64,000 bases of DNA from assembly GCA_030427835.1 (NCBI GenBank), contig JAUICN010000004.1:1-64000 (forward strand), in the 5' to 3' direction. Made by a program: the position numbers and the translations under genes. The notes under the pieces were generated by a model that did no database searches, was not told the origin of the DNA, and was given only the letters and a program-made list of their open reading frames with translations. Positions 33,615-42,255 of the stretch are shown piece after piece. Within the stretch, counting starts at the first letter, position 1. Each line of letters begins with the position of its first letter. The stretch comes from Polyangia bacterium (GTDB taxonomy: Bacteria; Myxococcota_A; Polyangia; Polyangiales; JAUICN01).

Positions 33615-35177
33615 ATGGAAAAGCCTCCCTCCCTGCGCCCCCAGGCCCACGACCCGCGCATCATCGCCGTGGCAGGTGCCAAGGGCGGCGTGGGCAAAAC
33701 CCTGTTGGCCACCAACCTCGCTGTGTACCTGGCTTCCATTGGTCGTCGCGTCCTGCTCATCGACGCCGACGGCCAGGGGGCCAACGCCCACACCCTGCTC
33801 CACGAAGAGCACCCCAAACGTGCCTGGGAATCCACCCACCGAACCCGTGTGGAAGAGGAGCTGCCCCAGGGCCCTGAGGTGTTCCACACACACATCCCTG
33901 GTCTCGATTTGCTTCACGCCGGAGTGGATGAACCTCACCTCGGTGCAAAACGCGCCCGTTCCCCCCGGGAGCTTTCGCGGCTGTACCCCCAGCTCGACCA
34001 CGAATACTTCGTGCTCGATTTGGGCAACGGATGTCGGGAGCCCCTGGTGAGCCAATGGCTCAACGCCGACCTGGGCCTGTTCATCACCATGCCCGAGCCC
34101 ACCTCCATGGAGAGCACCTACCGGTTTGTGCGTCATGCCTTCGCCCACCAGTTGCGAAGGTCCGCGGCCAACGCGCGCGAACGGCACAAAATCGTGACCC
34201 GCCTGCAGCAAATGCACGGCACACCCGCGCCCCGGGACTTGGCACGCCGCCTGGAAGCCGCCGGGGATCCCTTGACCGACGTGGTTCGCGAGCAGGCCAG
34301 GAACTTCACCTTTCGGTTCGTGGTCAACCAGGTGCGCGCCCGGGCCGACCTGGAACTGGGCGACGACATCCGGGTGGCCATGCGGCGTCGTTTCGGCATT
34401 CAACCCCAATACCTGGGCTACATCGACGACGACGACACGGTCTGGAACTGCGTGCGCGCCCGCAAACCCCTGTTGACCGAATCCCCCGGGTCCCGTGCCA
34501 GCAAGAGCATCGAAAAGATTGCCCGCCGCATGTTGGCTGCCGAAGCCGGAAAGTTACCGCCCGACCCACCGCCCAACGTTCCACCCGACAGCCACCATGA
34601 CGTGCTGGAAGTGGAGCGCGGTGCCACCGACGAGGACATCCGTCGCGCGTTCAAACGCCTCAAGAAAACCTACGCACCGGACTCTCTCTGTTGCTACGGC
34701 CTGTTCGATCCCCAGAGCATGCGTTCGCTCCAGGCGCGGCTCGAAGAGGCCTACGACATGCTCCTGGATCCGGCCCGCCGGCGCCCCTACGAGCTTTCGG
34801 TGTTTCCCGGAGAGGCCCCAGTGAGCAGCCAGCCCAGTGCCTCACCCGAGGATCGGCCACCCGCCCCTGCCCTTGAGCCCCAAACCGAATACACCGGCAG
34901 CCTATTGCAAGCCGTGCGCCAGTCCCGGGGGTTCACGCTTTCGGACATCTCCCAGCGCACAAAGATTGGAAAGGACTACCTGCAAGCCATCGAGGACGAA
35001 GCATTTGATCGCCTCCCCGCGGACGTGTACGTGCGGGGCTTCGTGGGGCAGGTGGCCAAGTGCCTGCAACTGCACAGCCCCCAGGTGGTGCAAACCTACA
35101 TGCGGCGTGTGGCCCAGGCCCACGCGTCCAAGGGAACCTCCGCCAAGGGAAACACCTCCAAAGGAAAAGACACGTGA
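33615..35177 (+). CDS. MinD/ParA-like ATPase fused to a J-like domain and a RodZ-type HTH
   Basis: 520 residues, three parts. Residues 14-310: deviant Walker ATPase of the MinD/FlhG/ParA class with [12 protein letters not shown] and [12 protein letters not shown], and [10 protein letters not shown] as the A'-type strand. Residues 326-395: a J-like module ([20 protein letters not shown]) in which the HPD triad reads APD (354-356), so Hsp70 stimulation is doubtful. Residues 425-487: a helix-turn-helix of the RodZ/YgfF type ([38 protein letters not shown]). No membrane helix follows, unlike RodZ. A spatial-organisation or assembly role is inferred. It is first in an operon; its TGA overlaps the maf GTG by 3 bases. 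Confidence 0.85.
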   Translation: MEKPPSLRPQAHDPRIIAVAGAKGGVGKTLLATNLAVYLASIGRRVLLIDADGQGANAHTLLHEEHPKRAWESTHRTRVEEELPQGPEVFHTHIPGLDLLHAGVDEPHLGAKRARSPRELSRLYPQLDHEYFVLDLGNGCREPLVSQWLNADLGLFITMPEPTSMESTYRFVRHAFAHQLRRSAANARERHKIVTRLQQMHGTPAPRDLARRLEAAGDPLTDVVREQARNFTFRFVVNQVRARADLELGDDIRVAMRRRFGIQPQYLGYIDDDDTVWNCVRARKPLLTESPGSRASKSIEKIARRMLAAEAGKLPPDPPPNVPPDSHHDVLEVERGATDEDIRRAFKRLKKTYAPDSLCCYGLFDPQSMRSLQARLEEAYDMLLDPARRRPYELSVFPGEAPVSSQPSASPEDRPPAPALEPQTEYTGSLLQAVRQSRGFTLSDISQRTKIGKDYLQAIEDEAFDRLPADVYVRGFVGQVAKCLQLHSPQVVQTYMRRVAQAHASKGTSAKGNTSKGKDT

Positions 35178-35839
35178 GTACCTCACCCCACCCCATGCCC
35201 AGCTCCGGAAAACAGAACACCACACTTTGGCTCGCGTCCCAGTCCCCACGGCGGTCCCAGCTTCTGCAACAGGTGGGCCTTGAGTTTCAGGTGCAACCTG
35301 CACACGTGGAAGAAAAACGCGCGCCCGACGAAACCCCCGACACCTACGTACGGCGCCTGGCCCAGGCCAAGGCCGCCCACGTGTTTCAACAAAAATACGA
35401 CGGGGCTCCCTTGGCTGTGATCGGTGCGGACACCGTCGTCGTTGTGGAGGGTGACGTGCTTGAAAAACCCAAGGACGTAAGCGACGCCGAAGCCATGTTG
35501 CAACGCCTTGCCGGAGGATCCCACACCGTGTGGACTGCAGTCGCACTGGCAAAGTCAGCGAACCCCGCACCCGACGAAACACTCCCACCTGCCAAGCCCA
35601 CCCTGGACACGGAACTCTGCGGGACCGAGGTATGGATGGCACCCCTGCATCCCGATCAAATCAAGGCCTACGTCGCCACGGGAGATCCCATGGACAAGGC
35701 CGGCGGCTACGGCATCCAGGGCCTGGGCGGCGGCTTTGTGGAGGGCATCCACGGGTGCTTTTTTAATGTCATGGGCCTGCCCCTTTCCAAGACCCTACAG
35801 CTGCTCTTTCGCAACGACGTCATTCAAGACTGGCCGTGA
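35174..35839 (+). CDS. maf: Maf/YhdE-family nucleotide pyrophosphatase
   Basis: 221 residues from GTG 35174. Maf enzymes hydrolyse non-canonical or normal NTPs to NMP plus pyrophosphate. Seen: [16 protein letters not shown] (substrate-binding loop), [21 protein letters not shown], the catalytic Asp in VIGADTVVV, and the late [10 protein letters not shown]. The GTG was chosen because AAGGAAAAG sits at 35161-35169 and it gives a 4-bp GTGA overlap with the gene before; ATG 35195 is the alternative. A loop of about 20 residues ([17 protein letters not shown]) between strands is longer than usual. Confidence 0.93.
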   Translation: MSTSPHPMPSSGKQNTTLWLASQSPRRSQLLQQVGLEFQVQPAHVEEKRAPDETPDTYVRRLAQAKAAHVFQQKYDGAPLAVIGADTVVVVEGDVLEKPKDVSDAEAMLQRLAGGSHTVWTAVALAKSANPAPDETLPPAKPTLDTELCGTEVWMAPLHPDQIKAYVATGDPMDKAGGYGIQGLGGGFVEGIHGCFFNVMGLPLSKTLQLLFRNDVIQDWP

Positions 35840-36510
35840 ATAATACCAGTAGCATCGCCGAACGGGTGCACCGCCTACGCGAAGAGGTCGGCGAACACTG
35901 CACCCGGGTAGGGCGGGATCCCCAGAGCGTCTCCATCCTCGCCGTGTCCAAACGGCATTCGGTCCAAGCCATCCGCCAAGCCATGGAAGCAGGCCTCACC
36001 GACTTCGGTGAAAACTACGCCCAGGAGTTGGTAGAGAAAGCCGAGCAACTACCGCAAGGTATTCGTTGGCATTACATCGGCCAGCTCCAAAAGAGCAAAA
36101 TCCGCCTGCTCGCCCCCCATGTCACCGTCCTGCAAACCGTGCCCTCCCTCAAACTCGCCCAAGCCCTCTCTAAGCGCATGGATGACCTCGGCCGCAACCT
36201 TGAAGTACATCTCCAAGTCAACCTCGCCAACGAACCCCAAAAAGCCGGCATGCCCGTGGACGCCCTGCCGCCCGCCGTACAAGAAGTCCACGCGCTACCC
36301 CACCTGTTGCTCACCGGCCTCATGGCCATCCCCCCCGTCACCGATGACCCCGAGGACAGCCGCCCCTGGTTCAAACAACTGCGCCAACTGGCAGACCTTC
36401 ACGGGCTTCCCAAATGCAGCATGGGCATGAGCGCCGACTGGCGCGTCGCCATTGAAGAAGGCGCCACCCAACTCCGCCTAGGCACCGCCATCTTCGGCCC
36501 ACGCGCGTAA
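35836..36510 (+). CDS. yggS: YggS/PLPBP-family pyridoxal-phosphate homeostasis protein
   Basis: 224 residues, typical length. It is a single-domain alanine-racemase-fold protein that binds PLP and keeps its free level in check; it is not known to be an enzyme. Lys39 in AVSKRH forms the Schiff base. ENYAQELVEK, WHYIGQLQKSK, LMAIPP and CSMGMSADWRVAIEEGATQLRLG are the family blocks. GTG start at 35836 overlaps the maf stop (GTGA). It is last of the minD-like/maf/yggS operon. Confidence 0.95.
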   Translation: MNNTSSIAERVHRLREEVGEHCTRVGRDPQSVSILAVSKRHSVQAIRQAMEAGLTDFGENYAQELVEKAEQLPQGIRWHYIGQLQKSKIRLLAPHVTVLQTVPSLKLAQALSKRMDDLGRNLEVHLQVNLANEPQKAGMPVDALPPAVQEVHALPHLLLTGLMAIPPVTDDPEDSRPWFKQLRQLADLHGLPKCSMGMSADWRVAIEEGATQLRLGTAIFGPRA

Positions 36511-36567
36511 ATATCAAATATTGTTACATTTTGAGGCACTTTCGCATGCATCTGTTGTGCTAAAGTA

Positions 36568-36578
36568 AAGTTTAACTT
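36568..36578. promoter_or_regulatory. candidate AbiEi operator
   Basis: AAGTT-T-AACTT is a perfect 5-bp inverted repeat, about 12 bp before the AbiEi start, in an AT-rich stretch. AbiEi antitoxins repress their own operon by binding inverted repeats; a role for this site is inferred from that. Confidence 0.4.
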
Positions 36579-36589
36579 AACATTGTCGC

Positions 36590-37216
36590 ATGGGATCCGT
36601 TCCAGAAGAGCCTTCCAGGGCAGATCGTCTTTACGCAGTCGCATCGGGGCAGGAGGGCCTCTTTACCTCCCAACAGGCCGTTGACTCCGGCCATTCACCG
36701 CAGTTGCTTTCCCACCACCAACGTAGCGGCAGGGTGCTCCGTGTACGTCGCGGAATCTACAGGCTGGCCCACTTCCCCGCCGGCGAGCATGAGGAACTTG
36801 TGGCTGCGTGGCTCTGGTCCAACCAGGAGGGGATCTTTTCTCACGCAACCGCGCTCCTGCTCCACGGCCTTTCGGACGCGCTCCCCGCCCGCGCCGACCT
36901 TACCCTGCCACCCCTGTGGAAAAACCGCCGCGTGCGCCCGCCAGAGGGCCTCGTGATCCACCACGGTGTCGTGCTTGAACAGGAACGTCGTTGGTACGGC
37001 GCCGTACCCATCACTTCCGTCCTGCGTACCCTGGAGGACTGCGCCCGTGCCCATCTGGATCCGCACCTGCTGCAACAGGCCACCCGGCAGGCCCTGCAAC
37101 GGGGTCTCGTGGCCGAACAGGATCTCCTGGAGGTACACACCGCGCTGCGCCCCTACGGCGGCACGGCCAATGGTGCCGACAATGGTGCAGGCACCGGCGA
37201 TGTAGCGGCGATGTAG
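36590..37216 (+). CDS. abiEi: AbiEi-type antitoxin (type IV TA system)
   Basis: 208 residues. An N-terminal winged helix (VASGQEGLFTSQQAVDSG; LSHHQRSGRVLRVRRGIYRL) is followed by a C-terminal part with SHATALLLHGLSDALP and IHHGV, the layout of the AbiEi/type IV antitoxin family. In characterised systems it represses the operon and counteracts the AbiEii nucleotidyltransferase without binding it. The last 20 residues are a Gly/Ala/Asn-rich tail. The partner gene begins 4 bp later, so they are one operon. Confidence 0.88.
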   Translation: MGSVPEEPSRADRLYAVASGQEGLFTSQQAVDSGHSPQLLSHHQRSGRVLRVRRGIYRLAHFPAGEHEELVAAWLWSNQEGIFSHATALLLHGLSDALPARADLTLPPLWKNRRVRPPEGLVIHHGVVLEQERRWYGAVPITSVLRTLEDCARAHLDPHLLQQATRQALQRGLVAEQDLLEVHTALRPYGGTANGADNGAGTGDVAAM

Positions 37217-37220
37217 CGGC

Positions 37221-38168
37221 GTGAACACGCCAATCTACCCAACACCCGTCGCCTACAAGCAAGCCCTCGAACAGCGGCTTCGCAACCGTACCCAGACGGG
37301 GCCAGGTCTTGCACGCATGCGCCAACTGCTCGTGTTCGATCGGTTCCTAGCCCGTGCAACCCACGTATTTCGTGATGCCATGGTGCTCAAGGGGGGCCTG
37401 GTGTTGGAACATCGCACCCACCTTGCCCGCGCCACACGCGACATCGATCTTCGCATCGAAGGTGCTCCCGAAACCGTACTCCAACGCCTGCAACAGGCGG
37501 CACGACTGGACCTGCAAGACCACCTCACCTTTGAAGTTCAAACCGATGGAAGGCTCCCTACCATCACCACCGCCAAGTACGAAGGCCGCCGCTACCGTGC
37601 CCAGGCAAAGCTCGCGGGCAAACCCTACGGGTACCCCTTTGGAATCGACGTGGCCCTTGGCGATCCCATGCACGGCACCCCCGACACCGTCACCCTGAAC
37701 GACACCCTCGACTTCATCGCAGTCCCGCCACCCACCGTGCAGTTGTATCCGGTGGCCACCCACATCGCAGAAAAGCTACACGCCTACACCATGCCCCGGC
37801 CCACCCCCAACACCCGCGTCAAGGACCTCCCCGACATCGCCCTGCTCGCCACCGTTGTGTCACCCGCCGCATCCAATTCCTGCCCACCTTCGACAGGCGG
37901 CGCACTCACCCTGGGCGACCTGCGCACCGCCCTGCAAAAAACCTTCGGCCACCGCGCCACCCACCCCATACCGCTCGAACTCCCCGCCCCCAACCCCGCC
38001 TGGAAAAACGCCTACGAAGTCATGGCCCATCAGGACAACCTCCCATGGCCCACCCTTGCGGAACTCACCACCGCCCTACAAACCTTCCTCAACCCCGCCC
38101 TCGATCCTCGTGTCAACAAGCCCCCAACCACCCCATGGAACCCCACCCCCTGGACCTGGCAAAGCTAG
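37221..38168 (+). CDS. abiEii: AbiEii/AbiGii nucleotidyltransferase toxin (type IV TA system)
   Basis: 315 residues. It is a nucleotidyltransferase-fold toxin (DUF1814); known members transfer nucleotides onto RNA acceptors and cause abortive phage infection. Motif I is MVLKGGLVLE (GG at 58-59) and motif II is RATRDIDLR with the two acidic residues Asp74 and Asp76. VATHIAEKLHAYT and RVKDLPDIALLA are typical later blocks. The start is GTG 37221, 4 bp after the antitoxin stop. The C-terminal 60 residues are Pro-rich and unlike the family. Phage defence is inferred from the family. Confidence 0.9.
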   Translation: MNTPIYPTPVAYKQALEQRLRNRTQTGPGLARMRQLLVFDRFLARATHVFRDAMVLKGGLVLEHRTHLARATRDIDLRIEGAPETVLQRLQQAARLDLQDHLTFEVQTDGRLPTITTAKYEGRRYRAQAKLAGKPYGYPFGIDVALGDPMHGTPDTVTLNDTLDFIAVPPPTVQLYPVATHIAEKLHAYTMPRPTPNTRVKDLPDIALLATVVSPAASNSCPPSTGGALTLGDLRTALQKTFGHRATHPIPLELPAPNPAWKNAYEVMAHQDNLPWPTLAELTTALQTFLNPALDPRVNKPPTTPWNPTPWTWQS

Positions 38169-38302
38169 CCAACCCATCGGTTCAGTGCACGGTGGCCCGC
38201 CGCTTGAAGTTGTGTAACGGCGACGAAGATCAAGAAAATATTCAACATGCACGCAACTCGTTCTCCGTCTGGCCGATAAGTGGGCACAAAGGAGAAGTCG
38301 TC

Positions 38303-38671
38303 ATGTTGAAAAAAGAAAAAGCACCCCAGAAAATCCTCATTCTGCTCGCCCTATTTGTCCTCATTGGGCTACTGCAACTGGCCACCCAGTCCTGGTTCTC
38401 GGGCGGCCTTCAGCTGCTCGCCACCTGGCTTGTGTGGCGAGGCAACGAAACGGCCATCCGCCTGGTCATCGGGTACTCCGTTGTGAGTCTAGTCTTCACC
38501 ACGATAGTCACGGCGTTGGCCTGGGCCACCGCACCGCTCCACCCCGTCGTGGTCGTCTGGAATGGCATCCAAATCGGAATCTGCGCCTTCTCCTTCTGGG
38601 TCCTCACCCGACCGGAGGTCAAACAATGGTCCGCACAGAAGTCCGTACCGACATGGGACGACCCTGCCTGA
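38303..38671 (+). CDS. small membrane protein, unknown function
   Basis: 122 residues from ATG 38303, which has AAAGGAGAA directly upstream; a longer frame from 38045 overlaps the toxin gene. Three hydrophobic helices are visible: ILILLALFVLIGLLQLA, IRLVIGYSVVSLVFTTIVTALAWAT in its middle section, and VVVVWNGIQIGICAFSFWVL. The N-terminus is Lys-rich, the C-terminus polar. No family is recognised. It lies within the accessory block, but no link to the toxin-antitoxin genes is shown. Confidence 0.65.
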   Translation: MLKKEKAPQKILILLALFVLIGLLQLATQSWFSGGLQLLATWLVWRGNETAIRLVIGYSVVSLVFTTIVTALAWATAPLHPVVVVWNGIQIGICAFSFWVLTRPEVKQWSAQKSVPTWDDPA

Positions 38672-38791
38672 CCTGCACGCAAGTCGTTCACCTAAGCCTA
38701 TGGATTTGCGAAGAGCATCTCCGCAGGAGGTAAGCAACCCCCTGTTAGGATCGTCAGTTATTCTTTGCAGTCGACACCTTGGAGAAATGAA

Positions 38792-39115
38792 ATGGAAATA
38801 AGTAAATACAGCTACCGGATCCAATGGTCGGAAGAGGGCGGGGAGTACATCGGCCTATGTGCGGAGTTTCCTTCGCTCAGCTGGTTGTCCAAGTCCCAGC
38901 AGGCGGCACTTCGGGGAATACAAAAGCTAGTAAGCGATGTGGTGAAGGATCTGCAGAAATCCGAGGAGCCCATTCCATCCCCGCTCTCCCTCCAAAACTA
39001 CAGTGGGAAATTTGTGGTGCGCGTCACCCCCCAGGTGCATCGCAAACTAAGCATCGAAGCCGCCGAAGCCGGAGTAAGCCTCAACCGAATCATCAGCCAG
39101 AAACTAGCCAGCTAA
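38792..39115 (+). CDS. HicB-like antitoxin-family protein, no HicA neighbour
   Basis: 107 residues from ATG 38792 with GGAGAAATGAA just before it. The N-terminal half is a HicB partial RNase-H-like fold (YSYRIQWSEEGGEYIGLCAEFPSLSW), the C-terminal half a ribbon-helix-helix (FVVRVTPQVHRKLSIEAAEAGVSLNRIISQKLA). HicB normally neutralises the HicA mRNA interferase, but no HicA-like frame is found within 250 bp on either side, so this looks like a solitary HicB. A repressor role is possible. Confidence 0.8.
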   Translation: MEISKYSYRIQWSEEGGEYIGLCAEFPSLSWLSKSQQAALRGIQKLVSDVVKDLQKSEEPIPSPLSLQNYSGKFVVRVTPQVHRKLSIEAAEAGVSLNRIISQKLAS

Positions 39116-39362
39116 CCCAGCTCCCGAAAACAGTCCGAACGGTCGATTCCTGAGCTGGCGCGCCCTTTGCCGCAAAAAGCTCAAATGTGGCGTAGCTGAC
39201 ACGCACTGCCCCGCTACCTCGTCACTCCTCAGTTTGAGGCCGTTCATGGGGTCTGGTGGCTCCAGGTGGACATTGTTAGATTCAGGAACCCGTTGTCCAG
39301 CCCTACTCGGGCAGGGAAATTGAGGGGGATTGAATGGCATACAACGTGCATAGTTTCCGGGT

Positions 39363-41114
39363 ATGGACTTACGGTTTCATGGTGCTTGGGGACATTTGAA
39401 CGGTTGCTTTTTGCGCTACCTCGCAGTGGGGATGTGGCTGCTGTTTGGCGGGTGCGCACCTGTTGGGACCCAGGGCGAGGTCACCGCAAAGTCGGTGATT
39501 GGTTTCCTCGGCGTTTCCGGGGTGGCGCATCTTGTCCATCGAACTGAGTTGGACAGCAACCCATGGGGGCTGGGACCGATCTCGCGGGTCCACTTCTTTG
39601 ATGACGGACGACAGTTCGTTGTGCAGGGTTACGAAGGGTACGCGGCCTACGAAGCGAAACTGACTCCAGCGAGCGTGGTATCCACAGGGTCGCTCGCGGG
39701 TCGGGGTTTGTCTGCGGGTACTCACTTGGCACCCCATCGTGGTACTGATGGCCGGCAGTACGGCGTTGCTGGGTTTACTGGCAGCGTGGTGCGTGACTGG
39801 CGAATCGAGAGTGGGCTCGCTGTAATGGACCGGCAATCGTACCTCAATCTGTTGTCGCACCGGTTTTGCCGGGTTCCTCTGAATGAGGGTGCTTTCGAGG
39901 TGCTTGAGAACACCTGCATCGATCTCCGGGCGGCTATTTCGACCCGTCTGGCTCCTGGGTCGATCCGTCGAAACCAATCCGGAAGTGGGCGCTATGCGAA
40001 TATTGACGACAACTCGTGGGTATCCATCTTGGGTGCTGTTGGGGACCGGGCGCTGCTGTCATTCGAGTTGGCTGATGGCCTCTCGGAGATCCAGCGGTGG
40101 GGGTACGTGGACTTCGGGCAGCAACCACCTTCATTCACGTGGCTTGATGAGGGGCCAACCCAACATGAGACACCGGCCGGTATGGTTGCGTCCTTCGAAG
40201 GACGCATCGTGACGCCGTTTCCTAATATTTTTGAAACCGACACAGAGATTGCCCGTGTTAACGCGCCTGGTATGTTTGTTATCGATCGTGAACTTGATTC
40301 GCTTGGCAAGGGCGTATTCACAAAGCAAGGCGAACAGATCCTTCAGTTTCAATTGCAAGGTGACGACGTGACGCTTGCGCCGGTGTTTTCGATTCCGGGT
40401 GCGCTCAAGGACGCCGAGGTCCGCATGGCATCGACCGGTGAGTTTTTCGCGAAGACCGAGGATGGCATTGTCTTCTTTTCGAAGAATGGTGCGCCCAGCT
40501 TTTTGCTCAAGGATCCCGGCATCTCCATCAATAGCTGGTTTGCGGTGGTGGATGACGAGTTCGTGGTTGTTGTGGGTAAGGAATGGCACGGCGACAGGTC
40601 GCCTTTTGTTCACTTGTATGAAATCGAGCGCCTTTCCCCACAGGCTCGGGCGCGTTGTAAGAGCGGCAACGGGCGTGAAATCGTTGTGGTGGAGGCCAAC
40701 CCCGTGACCTACGAGGACGGAGACAAGACCCGTGACGTGCCTTGGACGCAGGTCAAGGACTTGCCGCTACAAACCGTGCAAACGGTTTGGCAACGAGGGG
40801 GCAACGTCTTTGGCACGCTGCTCGACGCGCGCGGGGAACTGGATGTAATGGTGGGCCTTCTGCCTGAGGACGACGACAGCCAGTCTGAGGGAGATAAAAA
40901 GCCCTTGCTGCCACCGAGGCATTTCTATTCGGAGACCGGAGAAGTTCATAGTGATCTGGGCACGGTGATGATTGTAGCCAATGAACTGCCTGGCCCAGTG
41001 CCACCTGAGGCGAAGGTTTTTGTACGTTATCGGCGCCTGAGTTCCGAAGCCGACGAGCCCGTCGATCTGGAAGATCCCCCATTCGCTACCGCGTTGATTT
41101 GCACCAACAACTAG
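39363..41114 (+). CDS. large predicted lipoprotein, unknown function
   Basis: 583 residues. A hydrophobic segment ends in lipobox LFGGC. The mature part has many short beta-strand-like blocks with periodic aromatic and Gly residues (VHFFDDGRQFVVQGYEGYAAY; EFFAKTEDGIVFFSKNG; FVVVVGKEWHGDRSPFVHLYEI), which suggests a beta-propeller or a Kelch/WD-like secreted protein, but no family is recognised. The gene is visibly AT-richer than its surroundings and may be recently acquired. It follows 247 bp of non-coding DNA with no clear signal and converges on proC. Confidence 0.6.
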   Translation: MDLRFHGAWGHLNGCFLRYLAVGMWLLFGGCAPVGTQGEVTAKSVIGFLGVSGVAHLVHRTELDSNPWGLGPISRVHFFDDGRQFVVQGYEGYAAYEAKLTPASVVSTGSLAGRGLSAGTHLAPHRGTDGRQYGVAGFTGSVVRDWRIESGLAVMDRQSYLNLLSHRFCRVPLNEGAFEVLENTCIDLRAAISTRLAPGSIRRNQSGSGRYANIDDNSWVSILGAVGDRALLSFELADGLSEIQRWGYVDFGQQPPSFTWLDEGPTQHETPAGMVASFEGRIVTPFPNIFETDTEIARVNAPGMFVIDRELDSLGKGVFTKQGEQILQFQLQGDDVTLAPVFSIPGALKDAEVRMASTGEFFAKTEDGIVFFSKNGAPSFLLKDPGISINSWFAVVDDEFVVVVGKEWHGDRSPFVHLYEIERLSPQARARCKSGNGREIVVVEANPVTYEDGDKTRDVPWTQVKDLPLQTVQTVWQRGGNVFGTLLDARGELDVMVGLLPEDDDSQSEGDKKPLLPPRHFYSETGEVHSDLGTVMIVANELPGPVPPEAKVFVRYRRLSSEADEPVDLEDPPFATALICTNN

Positions 41115-41159
41115 AGAGGCCAACTAGGGTTGTTGAGGCCCCGGAGGAGCCCAATGAAC

Positions 41160-41957
41160 TTAGCCAAGCTCCTTCGAGCGCGTTGCGGCGGCACGCACCG
41201 CCGCACTTACGGCCTTGGTGATGTCAGCGTTTTCCAGCGCTTCTAGCCCCGCTTGGGTGGTGCCGCCGGGGCTGGTGACTCGGCGGCGTAGTTCGTCGGG
41301 TTCCACGTCGGAGGTGACCATGAGCTTTCCCATGCCCATCACGGTTTGCTTGGCCAACCGTAGCGCCACCTCCCGCGGCAGGCCTTCCTGTACGCCTGCG
41401 TCGGCGAGCACCTCCGTGAACCGCGCCACGTAGGCCGGCCCCGATCCGCTTACGGCGGTCACTGCGTCCATCTGGGATTCATCCACCCACAGCACGTCCC
41501 CCACGGCCGCAAAGGGCGCCTCTGCTGTGGACTTCAGGGTCTCCTCCACATCCCCGCACAGTGCGGTCATCCCCGCGCCGACCAGAGCGGGCGTGTTGGG
41601 CATGGCCCGCACCACGGGTTGGCCCTCTGCACAGGATCCTCGCAAGGTGGCGAGCGTCACTCCGGCGGCCACCGAAATCACCACCGCGTCCCCACGCAGT
41701 TTCGGCGAAAGCTCCCGGAGCACCGCCCCGATCTGATGGGGCTTCACCGCCACCACCACGCCGTCCCAAAGCCCAGCGTTCTCAGAGTTCACATCCTCCG
41801 GCGCCAGCACCTGTACTCCGTACCGCTCCCGTACCCCGGCCCGTTTTTCATCCGACGCATCCACCGCCCACACATCCGTTGCAGGGGTGCCCGAACGCAC
41901 CAGCCCCCCGATCAAGGCCTCACCCATATTCCCCGCACCCACAAAACCCCAACGCAT
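41160..41957 (-). CDS. proC: pyrroline-5-carboxylate reductase
   Basis: 265 residues, the family length. It catalyses the last step of proline synthesis with NAD(P)H. Seen: the Rossmann start WGFVGAGNMGEALIGGLV, VVVAVKPHQIG, RAMPNTPALVGAGMTALCG, and the active-site signature VSGSGPAYVARF with the late DELRRRVTSPGGTTQAGLEAL. It is monocistronic and divergent from pepP. Confidence 0.96.
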   Translation of the reverse strand: MRWGFVGAGNMGEALIGGLVRSGTPATDVWAVDASDEKRAGVRERYGVQVLAPEDVNSENAGLWDGVVVAVKPHQIGAVLRELSPKLRGDAVVISVAAGVTLATLRGSCAEGQPVVRAMPNTPALVGAGMTALCGDVEETLKSTAEAPFAAVGDVLWVDESQMDAVTAVSGSGPAYVARFTEVLADAGVQEGLPREVALRLAKQTVMGMGKLMVTSDVEPDELRRRVTSPGGTTQAGLEALENADITKAVSAAVRAAATRSKELG

Positions 41958-42073
41958 CCCCGCAACCTAGCCCGGATCGGCCCCCTGGGCAGGTTTCAGT
42001 CAACCCTTCCGCGGGAAGTCCAAACCGCGCGCCAAGGTTGAAAGGTCCACAACCCACCAGGAAGCACGCCGAA

Positions 42074-42154
42074 GACCGCGGACCGCGACGGGTGCGCCCA
42101 GAGGAAAAACAACCCAACTTTTGACGGCGGGCGTGCCCGTCGCGGTCCGCGGTC
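42074..42154. other. 26-bp near-perfect hairpin with a 29-nt loop
   Basis: The arm 42074-42099 pairs with 42129-42154: 19 perfect base pairs from the outer end, then two G-U pairs and five more, giving 26 pairs in all when read as RNA. The arms are almost pure GC and the loop is AT-rich. It lies between divergent proC (starts 41957) and pepP (starts 42256). No U-run flanks either end, so it is not a standard terminator. The remaining bases of this intergenic region show nothing else. Confidence 0.9.
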
Positions 42155-42255
42155 CCATCAGGCCAGCGAGAATACCCAACAGACCTGGTGAAGAGCTCTG
42201 CCCGTTGACAACAGTCCTTCAGGTCAACCCAGGCGCCTCGTGTTACCGTGCATCC

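Noticed and set aside
38560-39362. HicA toxin partner for the HicB-like gene
   Set aside because: No frame of 55-90 codons with a HicA-like double-stranded-RNA-binding fold or its catalytic His was found on either side.
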